A stretch of 64,000 nt of DNA from Siderastrea radians (taxonomy: Eukaryota; Cnidaria; Anthozoa; Scleractinia; Rhizangiidae): NCBI GenBank assembly GCA_964017195.1, contig OZ024889.1:56391574-56455573 (forward strand), read 5' to 3'. Numbering within the stretch: the stretch's first letter is position 1; every line of letters begins with the position of its first letter. Made by a program: the position numbers and the translations under genes. Of the stretch, positions 12,201 through 20,633 are shown one piece after another. The notes under the pieces were generated by a model. It had not been told where the DNA came from, ran no database searches, and saw nothing but the letters and a program-made list of their open reading frames with translations.

Positions 12201-15200
12201 ATGTTATGGTGCGTAATCCTTATGGTTAAATTTTAGTGGTTTTCTAACCACTTCATTTCACTTGACATAATTATGTTTCTACTTGTGTGGTGATCAATGA
12301 ATTTGATGGAATTATAATTTGACTGGAAATTCAAGAAAACAATACATTAAGACCTTTTTACTGATACAGCAGCCACACTGCCCCTGGGCATCCCATAGTA
12401 CTCTTGAAATTTATACATTCTTTTGTAGTGATAATGCAGCATTATCTGAATCAATCCAGTATTATGGGATGCTCAGGGGGCAAAATCAATATGGCTGCTG
12501 TATCGGTAAAAAAAGTCTATTTATAAATCATTCAATACCCCCATCAAAAAAATGACTGACTGTAGGTGTCTGCATGTTGCAATACAGTAGGTAATACCGT
12601 ACATGTTTACTTAGTAAAGAAAACTAACACGGCATGCTTTTTGTCAACTTCAAACATACAATTACAATGTATGCTGAGCTACCATCTATGACATATTCAG
12701 GTCTATTGTGCAGCCCTAAGGGATGACTGCCAAGTTCACATTAACTTCTGTTTGTATAAATTACATTCTTGGCAAACATTTTACTACTATGTTATCAATG
12801 ACAAATTTTAGTTACAATGTAATAGCACTTCTATAACTTCAGTTGCACGTATTCATAAAGCAGTCTAACCACTTGAGCTAAAATGATCGGAGCTACAACT
12901 TTTACACATTGAATTTTGGTCCTCAATCTAGACTTACAGATCCCAACAAAGGAAGAGGTGTGTCATAGCTTCAAATAAGCAACTTACAATGAATTCCTGT
13001 TTTGCAGTAAACTGGCTACATTATCATTTGAAACACTTGAAAAAACATGAATTCATGTACCGCACACTGTTCGTGTACTATAAAACTTAAGACAACTACA
13101 TGTGTAGACAAATGGCAATGTACAATTAAGTCCTACCTAAACGGCCAAGTAACAAAGTTTCCAAAAACATTAAAATCCAGGCAAGTACTGAAGAGATTCC
13201 AAGTGAAATCCGGAATTGATTCCATAGCTGTCTTGAAGTATTACATGCAGTCTACATAGCTTGCAATTCAGTATTTCATGAACAATGAGCTTGCAAAGGT
13301 ACTTAAATCAAGGAAATAGCTGGTTTCTAGATTATTGCAATCCAGTTTTTCTGTATGTAAGAAATCTGAAAAGCTACACACTTTACAGGTATTTGCAGAC
13401 TGCTAGTGACAGTATCATAAATAATTAATTGCAGTTAACTTCTGTGTTTTGCACATAGAGGATACTTTGCAATATAATATTAACAGGTGGTACATTGTTC
13501 ATAACTGGTATTTAGGAATATTTTATTGTCTTTTTCCTTTTTTAACCAAGGAACCTCACCCCAAGGTGAGGTTTTTGGGTTAAAAACATATCTGGACTGA
13601 AACATGATTTCTGTTTTTGTTACTCTTAAACATGGTCAAGCAAACCACGTCAATTCATATACCTACATGCACAACAAATTTTTAAGAAATCATATATCAA
13701 TTAAACAACCATTTTGAGTGTTATACAAGAGTGGCAGTTCATTTAAAAAAATAATTGTTTCATATTATACATTTAAAGGAAAAGTGTGTCAAAGTCATAG
13801 TTAAAATCCTAATTAGTGAAACTCTCAGATGGCACATTCTTTTTCCTGTCAGTCTTGCAGTATTTGTCTTGATACAGAATACAACCAAAAGACTATGGTA
13901 GCTATAAAAAGCTGTGTTGTGAATTTTAATTTTAGAGCTTTTTGGGTTTTCAAGAATGGTCAGCAAAAAATAAATGACATCAATCCCAGCTCATCATCCC
14001 TTTCCCCACCCAACAAAGCCTTGCTTAACTGAACCCAACTAGCTACCTCTCTCCTCCACAGAGGTTCCTATTAGTAAAACACAGTGAAAGAGAAAATAAG
14101 GGTGCAATAAACTGGAGCAGCTCCTATTAGTAAACAACAAACAGTGAAAGAGAAAACAGGGGTCCAGTGAATAGGACTGTGCATTTTTTCCCAAGCATGT
14201 GACTGTAATGGCCTCTCCAGAGGAGAGAGTCTAGCTACTAAAACATCAAGTACGGCACTTCACCAAGAAACCCCTCCCACTTTTCCTTATGAATACAAAC
14301 CAATAAAGAGAAGAAACCTGAAAAAATTCAGGCTTGAATGGGAATCGAACTCATGACCTCTGCAATACCGGCCGTGCAGCGCTCTAACCAACTGAGCTAT
14401 CAAGCCAACTGGGAGCTGGTCAGTTGTGAGTTTGTATTTATCCCGTATCCCGTATCTATCCAGCTCCCAGTTGGCTTGATAGCTCAGTTGGTTAGAGTGC
14501 TGCACAGGTATCGCAGAGGTCATGGGTTCGATTCCCGTTCAAGCCTGAATTTTTTCAGGTTTCTTCTTTTCAACTGCTTAAGTTGAAACACGCTCACTGC
14601 GATGATCTTCATATAATTCTATCTTTATCTGCAGTTCAAATATATGATTATTTCATATATTCATGTTCAAAGAGAATATTCATAGTAACTTCTCACAATC
14701 TTGCTACATGACATATCATTTGTTTTGTTCCCAAGACATTAGCTGAAATTATTGAGTAAACACAAGTTAAAACGAAGCTTTAGAAGAAATGTTCGATTTT
14801 AAAATGGCAGATGGCAAACGGCAGGTTGACATTTGTCGATTGCCGCACAAAACATGATGCTTAATCTCTCTATTATTAAGTAGGCAAAGGTTAATTTTGT
14901 AGGCAATTAAGGATGGGTTTTTAGAAATTTATTACAAATAATTACTGTTATTTACTTGTTATTTTTTAAAGTAAAATTGCTTATTTGTGGAGGCCTGGAA
15001 ACTAAAGAGGGCCACTATGTGCCTTATGGGGCCAAAACTGTAAACAGCAAGGGGGAGGGGTGGGGAGCTTAACCCCTTACCTCTGAAGATGCCTGTGGGT
15101 GTGCCTCCATCTATGGTGTACAGTTTTGCCCCCATATGTATATACATATACTTTAAGGAAGGTGCCTCCTTTTGTTACTACGCATACATTCTGCGCATCT

Positions 15201-18200
15201 CATGATATTCGGGTTTCTTAAGGAATTTCCCCCCTAATACAACAATATTTTTGTGCAGTTTATGGTTATTTGGAAAAAGCAGATCTTAGCAATGGCTATC
15301 AAAATCCAAAAAGAAAATTGGGGTAACCACGCATTTTTCAGAGATGATTGAGCTTAAATTTGGAAAGAAATTGTGATACATTCTTTGTATTTTAACACTT
15401 TTTTTAGAATTATAGTTGCTTTGATTATCTCTGAAAAATGCGTGATTACCCCATTTTTCTTTTTGGATTCCAATAACCCTTGCTAAGAACTACCTTTTCC
15501 TCATAGTCATAACCTTTGCAAAAATGCAGCTTTATCAGGAGGCACCGTCCTTAATATTATGAAATCAAATCTCAAAATGACCAATTTGCTTCTATTCCAA
15601 TCAAAATGTGTAGTACCTTGAATTGTTGACTAATATTATTTTAATGTATTGATTTCAATATAAAAGCAATCTGACTTACTCCTTTCCAAAGTTAAACATA
15701 ACTTTTTGTCTTTTTCTTATTGATCTTCTATATCCCTCATCCTTTGGTTGAGAAAGCTGCTTCACCTGAAAAATGTAAAATATACATGTTTTAATGACAA
15801 AAGAAGGGATTAACTAAAACCAAGCTTAATGAGACCTTGATTGACATTTTTAAAATATTGTAAAACCAGACTTTCCTCTGTGGTCCTGACTTATAAATTT
15901 ATGAACATTTGTAAACAAGTGATGACCATAAGAAAGTATTACAATTTATAATTCTGTGAGAAGAAAAAATGTGTATTTAATTCAATGAAACAGACTTCTT
16001 GTTCACTCCAAGTTGCCCATTGGAAACTAATTTAGGACACTTAAAAAAAGGTCAAGACAAGCATGTGGCTATTTGAACCATCTCTACACATGAAGACAAC
16101 ATATCACCACTCTAAAAATTGCCAATATTGCCAGTTAACATTCAATGTGACCCCAGTTGCATAGTCTTTGCTTGCTTGTCATAAGCAAGATATGGTATTC
16201 AGCTTTTGTGAAATAATATCAGTCTTTTGAACAAACTTTGCTGTAATGTCTAATGTTAGTTCCTAATTTTATCACTGTCTGTACCTCTTAATGGTTGGTA
16301 CTAGCTGTCCGTGGCAAGTGAGATAAAATTATTTTTAGACTTCTTTTAATGTATGAACCATACTGCTCCGTGCAGGCTTTCATTTCAATACTATTGAGAA
16401 ATAGGCCCTTTGCATACCTGTGTCACGTGATCTTGTCAGTTACCAAATAGATATCAGAAATGGAAAAAGCATGATAAAATTAGTAAGATTTTCAATTTTG
16501 AGGTTTCTGACATCAAAGTGCAACATTTTATGGTTATTTTAATCTTCAGAAAAATTACCAAGACTTATAGGGAAAAAAGCTGCTGGATGGCAAGCTTTGC
16601 CACCCAGCATACAAATCTTTTATAACTTTCAAACTTTCAAATTGTCCTAAAATCGTCCACTTAAATGTTGGTGGCCTCAAAATTGGTAATCGTACAAATT
16701 TCATGATGCCCTTTCCATTTCAGCCATCTATTTTGAGCCACAACCATTTATTATGATTGACAAGGTCATGTGACACGTTTATACAAAGAGCCTATTCCCA
16801 TGTGAAACTGGTAGGCATTAGCGCGAATGGGGCTAGCCTGCATAGCTGGTGGGATTATTTGCACACAGGCAGAGTTTGAGCTGCTGATCCACAAGAACAA
16901 CCAGTTCAGCTAATCAGAAACCACAGTTAAGCACCAGCTTTAGATCTGATGTCCAATGCTCTAACCACTACACCAACATACCCCCACATAGTTGACCTGT
17001 GGCCTGAGGCAACTTTACATTGGAGATGGTTTGTTTAGGAAGTATGAGTCCTCAATTTGCCTCTCATGGGTTGGAGAGAAGTAGGATTTCAAAAATAGAA
17101 ATTTGGATATACAGAATGGGGAGCAAACATTCACAGAGACACATGCATGTCCAGTGAAGTTAGGAATATATTATTGTAAGGCAGCATTGACTTGATGGAG
17201 ACTGGTTCCCACTTGTGAGATAAGCACAAGCATACAAAAAAATTGGGCAAAACCGTGTGACGTCAGCACAAGCACAACTTTAGAAATCTCAACTCTTGAT
17301 ATAATATGTTTTTCAATTGATTTTCTTATTTTATACTGCTTATTTCAGGAGTGTTTATGCATATATTGATCTCACAACTACTGGTAATCTGCATAAAAAA
17401 TACGCAGAAATACTCTAACAGCACAGTGCATGGCCAAGCATGTCACTATTGCTTGTGCTTATCCCATGCAATGGTAAAACATTATAATCTTTAAGCACCC
17501 AGTGATCATTTTGGGAGCTTTGAATTGCCACCTTCAACTGATGAACAGGGAACTGACTTCTGGGATCATCAAATGCCCCTTGCTAAACTAATTTAAGCTT
17601 ATTCATGTTGTTTTCATCACAACATTTACTTCCATCAATGGTATAAGTTCTACTGTAACTCCTAACAATAAACATTAGCACTCACTGAGACTGAATTCTC
17701 TGATTTACAAGTGTGGGCCACAGGATGACACTTATTTTAAGCCAGCTGTTTAAATTGAACAAAACGATGAAAGCTATAAAAGCTTATCCACAATCAAAAG
17801 GGGTTTTCACTTCTTGATGTAGTGATCATAAAAGACTGCCCTTTCCCACGTCATAGCCAGCATATGCGTTCAGTGCAAAGCGAAATTCAAAGTAAACTTT
17901 CAACGGTGCAATGTTAACCGATGGATATTTCATTGAAAAAGCAATATAACTAATCACCACCCAACTCACTTCATAAGCTTATGTTAATGGCATCCACATT
18001 CGGAACTCAGCTCACCTTTCTAAGATATTTCTTGCCGTAAAAGATCATCTTATCCCGTTTGCGAAATCTCGGTTTTGGGAAAACTGGAGCTTCATTTGGG
18101 ACTTCCACTGCATTTGCGTATTTAAAAAAAACATCATAGAATCAATCAAAGTTACAGGATAAAAGAGAAAGCCACGGAATCGGACCTACCCTTTTTGCGT

Positions 18201-18419
18201 AATAACCTCCGCAGGAAAAATAACCCCAAAACAACGACTGCGATGGATACACTTCCTATGATCAGATTCACCTAAAATGAAGAACAAATAACAGGTTATC
18301 ATTTTTCGTGGTAACTAAAGCATCAGTTGCATGTGAAAACTCACCGAAACTTCCGAATAAAGTTGAATTTCATGAAATTTATTGCTGATGTAGTTGGCAG
18401 CCATCTTGGCTGCATCCAT
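1..18419 (-). CDS. PNPLA6/PNPLA7: PNPLA6/PNPLA7 (neuropathy target esterase family), N-terminal half, 14 exons, continues beyond left edge
   Basis: Exons in coding order on the minus strand: 18345-18419, 18190-18271, 18016-18107, 15680-15765, 10977-11058, 10313-10371, 9410-9509, 8791-8850, 4276-4356, 2945-3006, 2615-2681, 1947-2027, 1421-1637, 477-665. All are GT-AG and the phases chain without a break, giving about 444 residues with no stop. One membrane segment lies near residues 26-47, followed by the family's RFRKRD and FYGKKYLRK stretch (about 66-83). Cyclic-nucleotide-binding-like sequence follows: GHFEKPLFFELCKYIE near 162, KEVPQGESIYSVLSILDLL in exon 9, RLPGKAFQTVFDQHPDSLVR in exon 11 and IIMLRLQQVTFMALHN in exon 12. 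Exons 13-14 are a low-complexity linker with a basic serine segment (HRSVSF). The patatin catalytic domain should lie left of the window. Family members are ER-membrane lysophospholipases. PNPLA6 and PNPLA7 cannot be separated here; the single pre-duplication invertebrate orthologue is likely. Confidence 0.88.
370..432. repeat. (ATT)n microsatellite
   Basis: An uninterrupted run of about 20 ATT units lies just past the donor of PNPLA6/7 exon 14. In translation it gives poly-isoleucine, which is not a protein feature. Confidence 0.95.
3652..3797. mobile_element. Short foldback element (MITE-like), about 146 bp
   Basis: The terminal inverted repeats read GGGCACGGTTGTTCAAATGG at the left and, inverted, CCACCCTCTAAACAACCGGGC at the right. 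Internally GTGGATAACG and CAGTGGATAGCG repeat in both orientations, so almost the whole unit folds back. It lies in intron 9 of PNPLA6/7 and has no coding capacity. Confidence 0.75.
4276..4356 (-). other. PNPLA6/PNPLA7: PNPLA6/7 coding exon 9, stranded beside the retroelement cluster
   Basis: This 27-codon phase 0-0 exon (acceptor AACAG, donor GTAAGT) encodes the conserved KEVPQGESIYSVLSILDLL block of the first cyclic-nucleotide-binding domain. It is listed separately because 4.4 kb of Penelope-like sequence fills the intron between it and exon 8 at 8791-8850. The exon itself is intact. Confidence 0.85.
4470..4560. repeat. (AT)n microsatellite at the left border of the Penelope cluster
   Basis: About 45 AT units directly abut the 96-bp-arm hairpin. 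Two more (AT)n tracts (4852-4922 and 6206-6287) abut the other copies of the same retroelement end. Confidence 0.95.
4561..4759. repeat. Perfect 96-bp-arm palindrome made of two retroelement 3' ends
   Basis: Arms 4561-4656 and 4664-4759 are reverse complements around a 7-base loop. Each arm equals the terminal segment of the Penelope-like copy at 6288-8571, including the inner box with GGTCTAAGACCGAAACG, so two 3' ends are joined head to head. Confidence 0.9.
4758..4852. repeat. Repeated 95-bp flank unit, copy 1 (copy 2 at 6108-6205)
   Basis: The segment from TTTTAATTCCATGCAGTGAG to ACCATTAACTG precedes an (AT)n tract here and again at 6108-6205, nearly identically. It does not match the coding part of the retroelement, so it may be duplicated target sequence or an element subterminal region. 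Confidence 0.8.
4852..4922. repeat. (AT)n microsatellite
   Basis: About 35 AT units lie between the 95-bp flank unit and the next retroelement 3' end. The YIYI translations here are artefacts. Confidence 0.95.
4923..6107. mobile_element. Palindromic pair of truncated Penelope-like 3' ends
   Basis: Segment 4923-5387 repeats the 3' part of the element at 6288-8571 in the same orientation. Segment 5388-6107 repeats about 720 bases of the same 3' end in inverted orientation. Together they make an inverted repeat of about 465-bp arms (4923-5387 and 5643-6107) around a unique 255-base centre. Neither copy carries RT or endonuclease sequence. Confidence 0.85.
6108..6205. repeat. Repeated 95-bp flank unit, copy 2
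   Basis: This is nearly identical to 4758-4852 and is again followed by (AT)n and a retroelement 3' end. The repeat is best explained by successive insertions that duplicated flank sequence, or by template switching. Confidence 0.8.
6206..6287. repeat. (AT)n microsatellite
   Basis: About 40 AT units with one phase slip abut the 3' end of the longest Penelope-like copy. Confidence 0.95.
7018..7542 (-). CDS. GIY-YIG endonuclease domain of Penelope-like element
   Basis: The 174-residue frame starts inside the domain linker. A cysteine cluster (C21, C24, C29, C32) precedes the GIY-YIG-type core NVIYLVSCKKCRLQYTGST at about 63-81, where VIYLV and YTG stand for GIY and YIG. RIRFRNHK (86-93) supplies the expected downstream arginine and histidine. 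In Penelope-like elements this domain nicks the target for reverse transcription. Sense codons continue in this frame upstream to about 7607 (LKELFPPGS, then FRRSKNLKELL), a conserved linker of the family, so the frame was once fused to the RT. The domain core appears intact. Confidence 0.85.
   Translation of the reverse strand: MAPSRFKTAEEGQTIQQSNGCFKCERNRCDLCRNFFVESKSFLSLQTGKKYTIHSRLSCDSKNVIYLVSCKKCRLQYTGSTTTDFRIRFRNHKSAMLTNKTTCEVAVHFNKTSHILDDFSFQCIDQVQAPNNSDEIDRLLITKEAYWSAQLFSLVPHGLNKRKEFHSRNRICYN
7608..8571 (-). pseudogene. Penelope-like reverse transcriptase, 5'-truncated and frameshifted
   Basis: The open frame runs 8699-7608, but only residues from about 49 look like RT; the first 48 (to VYIYIY) are flanking DNA plus an AT run. 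Visible core blocks are LVSWDVVSMFPNI (85-97, motif A with catalytic Asp), GTAMGPKNACSYADL (148-162, motif B) and YRDD (185-188, motif C). The N-terminal RT blocks are absent. The frame stops at 7608, and the expected linker to the GIY-YIG domain resumes in another frame within a few codons, so one small indel separates the two domains. With truncation and frameshift this copy cannot mobilise itself. Confidence 0.85.
9690..9960 (-). mobile_element. Possible tRNA-derived SINE remnant
   Basis: On the minus strand near 9885-9945 the sequence TTTAGCTCACTGGGTATGTAGAG resembles an A-box region, and AGTTAAATTCTCG a decayed B-box. No intact cloverleaf can be drawn. It lies in intron 6 of PNPLA6/7. 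Confidence 0.3.
11581..11983. repeat. Tandem duplication with 210-bp offset
   Basis: The block beginning ATCACTGAATTTGCTGCTGC at 11581 recurs at 11791 and matches for about 195 bases without an obvious mismatch. A short AT-rich link separates the copies. It sits in intron 4 of PNPLA6/7 and must be recent. Confidence 0.9.
12351..12517. mobile_element. Foldback element (MITE-like), about 167 bp
   Basis: The ends read GACCTTTTTACTGATACAGC and, inverted, GCTGTATCGGTAAAAAAAGTC. Inner segments TGGGCATCCCATA and TATGGGATGCTCA also pair. Intronic and non-coding. Confidence 0.75.
14312..14572. repeat. Inverted pair of tRNA-derived sequences (foldback SINE)
   Basis: Arms of about 100 bases end in AAGAAACCTGAAAAAATTCAGG and its inverse. 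Each arm holds a tRNA-like unit: 14331-14407 on the minus strand and 14472-14545 on the plus strand, both with GGCTTGATAGCTCAGTTGGTTAGAG and a B-box-like GGTTCGATTCC. The AGCTCCCAGTTGGC next to the centre also pairs. It lies in intron 4 of PNPLA6/7. Confidence 0.8.
14472..14545 (+). pseudogene. tRNA-like sequence (SINE head), degenerate anticodon loop
   Basis: The acceptor stem pairs (GGCTTGA with TCAAGCC), and the D arm, A-box and B-box are tRNA-like. The anticodon loop lacks the invariant U33 and one stem pair is mismatched, so a functional tRNA is unlikely. The opposite-strand partner at 14331-14407 is similar but diverged in the anticodon arm. Confidence 0.55.
15153..15554. mobile_element. 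Foldback element (MITE-like), about 400 bp, TTAA at both ends
   Basis: Ends TTAAGGAAGGTGCCTCC and GGAGGCACCGTCCTTAA are inverted repeats. A second inner inverted pair (about 15298-15350 and 15420-15475) includes AAATGCGTG and its complement. TTAA at both borders fits piggyBac-like target choice, but it may be part of the TIR. It lies in intron 4 of PNPLA6/7. Confidence 0.7.
16401..16796. mobile_element. Foldback element (MITE-like), about 396 bp
   Basis: Ends ATAGGCCCTTTGCATACCTG and, inverted, CGTTTATACAAAGAGCCTAT pair, followed inward by GTGTCACGTGATCTTGTCA pairing with TGACAAGGTCATGTGACAC. No coding sequence. Intron 3 of PNPLA6/7. Confidence 0.7.
16905..16990 (-). mobile_element. Possible tRNA-derived SINE head
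   Basis: On the minus strand TTGGTGTAGTGGTTAGAGC resembles an A-box/D-arm and is followed by a diverged anticodon arm. No clean B-box or closed acceptor stem is seen. Confidence 0.3.
17219..17465. mobile_element. Foldback element with GATAAGCACAAGCA ends
   Basis: GATAAGCACAAGCA at the left is inverted as TGCTTGTGCTTATC at the right, about 247 bases apart. The interior is AT-rich and non-coding. Intron 3 of PNPLA6/7. Confidence 0.6.
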
Positions 18420-19131
18420 GATGCAAACGAAGTGAGTTACGGTATTGAAGTTAGCCGCTGACTTGAATTGCACGCGGGCGTGTTTGCTAAGTATTTGCGC
18501 GGGATGTCGCGCGGGATTTTACGGGGGAAACGATTCAAAAATTAGTTGAACTTGTTGTATTTAGCCTGAATTTCAGCCGTCTCCTCTGGTCGCTCTCACT
18601 CACAGGCTAGTCTTGTATTCTGAAATGTTTCGATAGTACCAGTTATGAGAAAATGATAAGCGGACCAAATAACATAATAATAGCTTTTTTTGTTAGAAAC
18701 CAATCATAGTGAGGACCAATCTCATAGTACCCAGAGTCCTCAGGCTTCCTGGCGCCGCCCGCTGACCAAGAAGCCTGAGGACTCTGGGTACGAGATTGCA
18801 TATAATTACTTCACTGAATAGCAATTTTTTTCTTTTTTTGTTCTATTTTAGTTTTTTTACATTTATGCCGTGTTTTACCATTATTGTAAGTCTGTTGTCT
18901 TCGTTTGATAAATTCTAAACCAAGAAACGGTGGACGATTTCTTAATGGTTATTTTAATCCGTCCAGATGAAAGCGTCTGTGACGTCTCGTTAATTATGAC
19001 GCGAAAATAGAATGTTGTTCTTTTTATACGACAGATTGTTCAAATAAGTCCTTGTCGGTCGACATGTAATTCAGAAACAAAAATGAACTCAACTTGAAAA
19101 TTTCCTTGCTTTTTCTTTGCCTACGCTTAAA
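18420..19131. promoter_or_regulatory. Shared divergent promoter interval of PNPLA6/7 and the 19132 gene
   Basis: The two start codons point away from each other across 712 bases, so the interval must hold both promoters. No convincing TATA box is seen. It contains a near-perfect hairpin at 18727-18791. Confidence 0.5.
18727..18791. repeat. Perfect 22-bp-arm hairpin between divergent genes
   Basis: Arms 18727-18748 and 18770-18791 (GTACCCAGAGTCCTCAGGCTTC type) are exact reverse complements around a 21-base GC-rich loop. Most likely a minimal foldback insertion; a structural role in the promoter is not shown. Confidence 0.85.
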
Positions 19132-20000
19132 ATGGCAACAACGATAGAAGAAGTCCGCATCACACGTTCATTAGTCCAAGAGCGCAAAAAGATACACGAG
19201 TCTTCGAAACATATTTACCCGAGGTACGAAAAAATTACCGACTTGAATATTCCAAGAAAGCAAAATATTGGTTCGTTGGGCACAACGTCGTACTCGATTG
19301 ACTTCGCGAAAAAGGAAGGAAAGCCAGCTTTACCCAGACCTTGCTCAGTTACCAGACGAAATCGACCACACCCATCCAAGGTGAGAAATTTGTATACGAG
19401 ACTGTACCTGTCGCTCACCAACTATATCTTTTCAGACAAACAAGGATGAGTTTCTTGAAACTTGAAATTGTGAGTAACTGGAAAATTCAGACGTTCAGTC
19501 AAGTCAAAGCTGAATGTTTGGTTTTCATGCCGGCGCAGGAACTACCCGGTATAGTGACGCCACCGGACCGAACCTAAACGACTCAAGTGAAGAATGACGC
19601 CTACGAGTGACAAGGCTCAAACGAAAACCGTTCTCTGTACACAGGTTTTTATGTGCATCTACCATCTTTCAAACCCTACATTTCTCTTTCCTTCAAGAAT
19701 TTGTTTATTCTTTCAGAATTTTCTAAACTGGAGGATTCCCTCAAAGCCGATGCCAGGCCAGATAATGAATGACTCCATTAAAGTGTTCTTGAATTTATCA
19801 GCCGTTGAAACACGACAGCGGTTCTATGATGACTATGTAGGGAGATTTAGTAAGTAAAACTAAGTCGAGTATTTTAACTGATGCTTCACGATTATAATCA
19901 TCGACAGCGTTGCATTCAAACTTTGTCTAACTAGCGTAACGGTCAGCTTGTACACACTTACCAGACGTCACGGTGTGTGGCCAAAGCCAGTTTAAGTTTC

Positions 20001-20054
<54 letters not shown>

Positions 20055-20562
20055 TAACGATAAAAGACATACATGTATCGAAAGTTACACACGTCATCAA
20101 ATTAGAAATTCAGGTCTGGGGAAAATACACAATTAAGATGGCAAATGAAAAAGAAAAATACTGCACTACTTTCCTTCTTCTTCTATGATATCAGCCTGAG
20201 ATGGCTAGCTTCCATCTTTTTTTCCTTAAGACGCGTCTATGTGACACTAAATAATTTATTTTACTTAAAAAGTGGAGTAGGAACTCATAAAGAAAAATCA
20301 GAAGTTAAATTTCGTTTTCTATGCACTTTACATAAACCGTTGTTCGAGAAATAAAAAATAGCTAGTTTGCGTAGACTTAACCTGATGCATAAACCAGACA
20401 AGTTTGTCCGCCAATCTGTAGGTAAACATTTTATACAATGAAATACAAACTAATGATGGCCAGACAGTATGTGCCCTGGTTTGAGGACTGAATATTCGCA
20501 TTTTGGAGGAAACATTAACTCTTTCCGCCCTTTTCTTTTTAAATTTCTTAACTTTTCATTTT

Positions 20563-20633
<71 letters not shown>

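Noticed and set aside
14331..14545. Two functional tRNA genes
   Set aside because: The anticodon loops are degenerate and the units form an inverted foldback with shared tails, so a SINE or MITE origin fits better.
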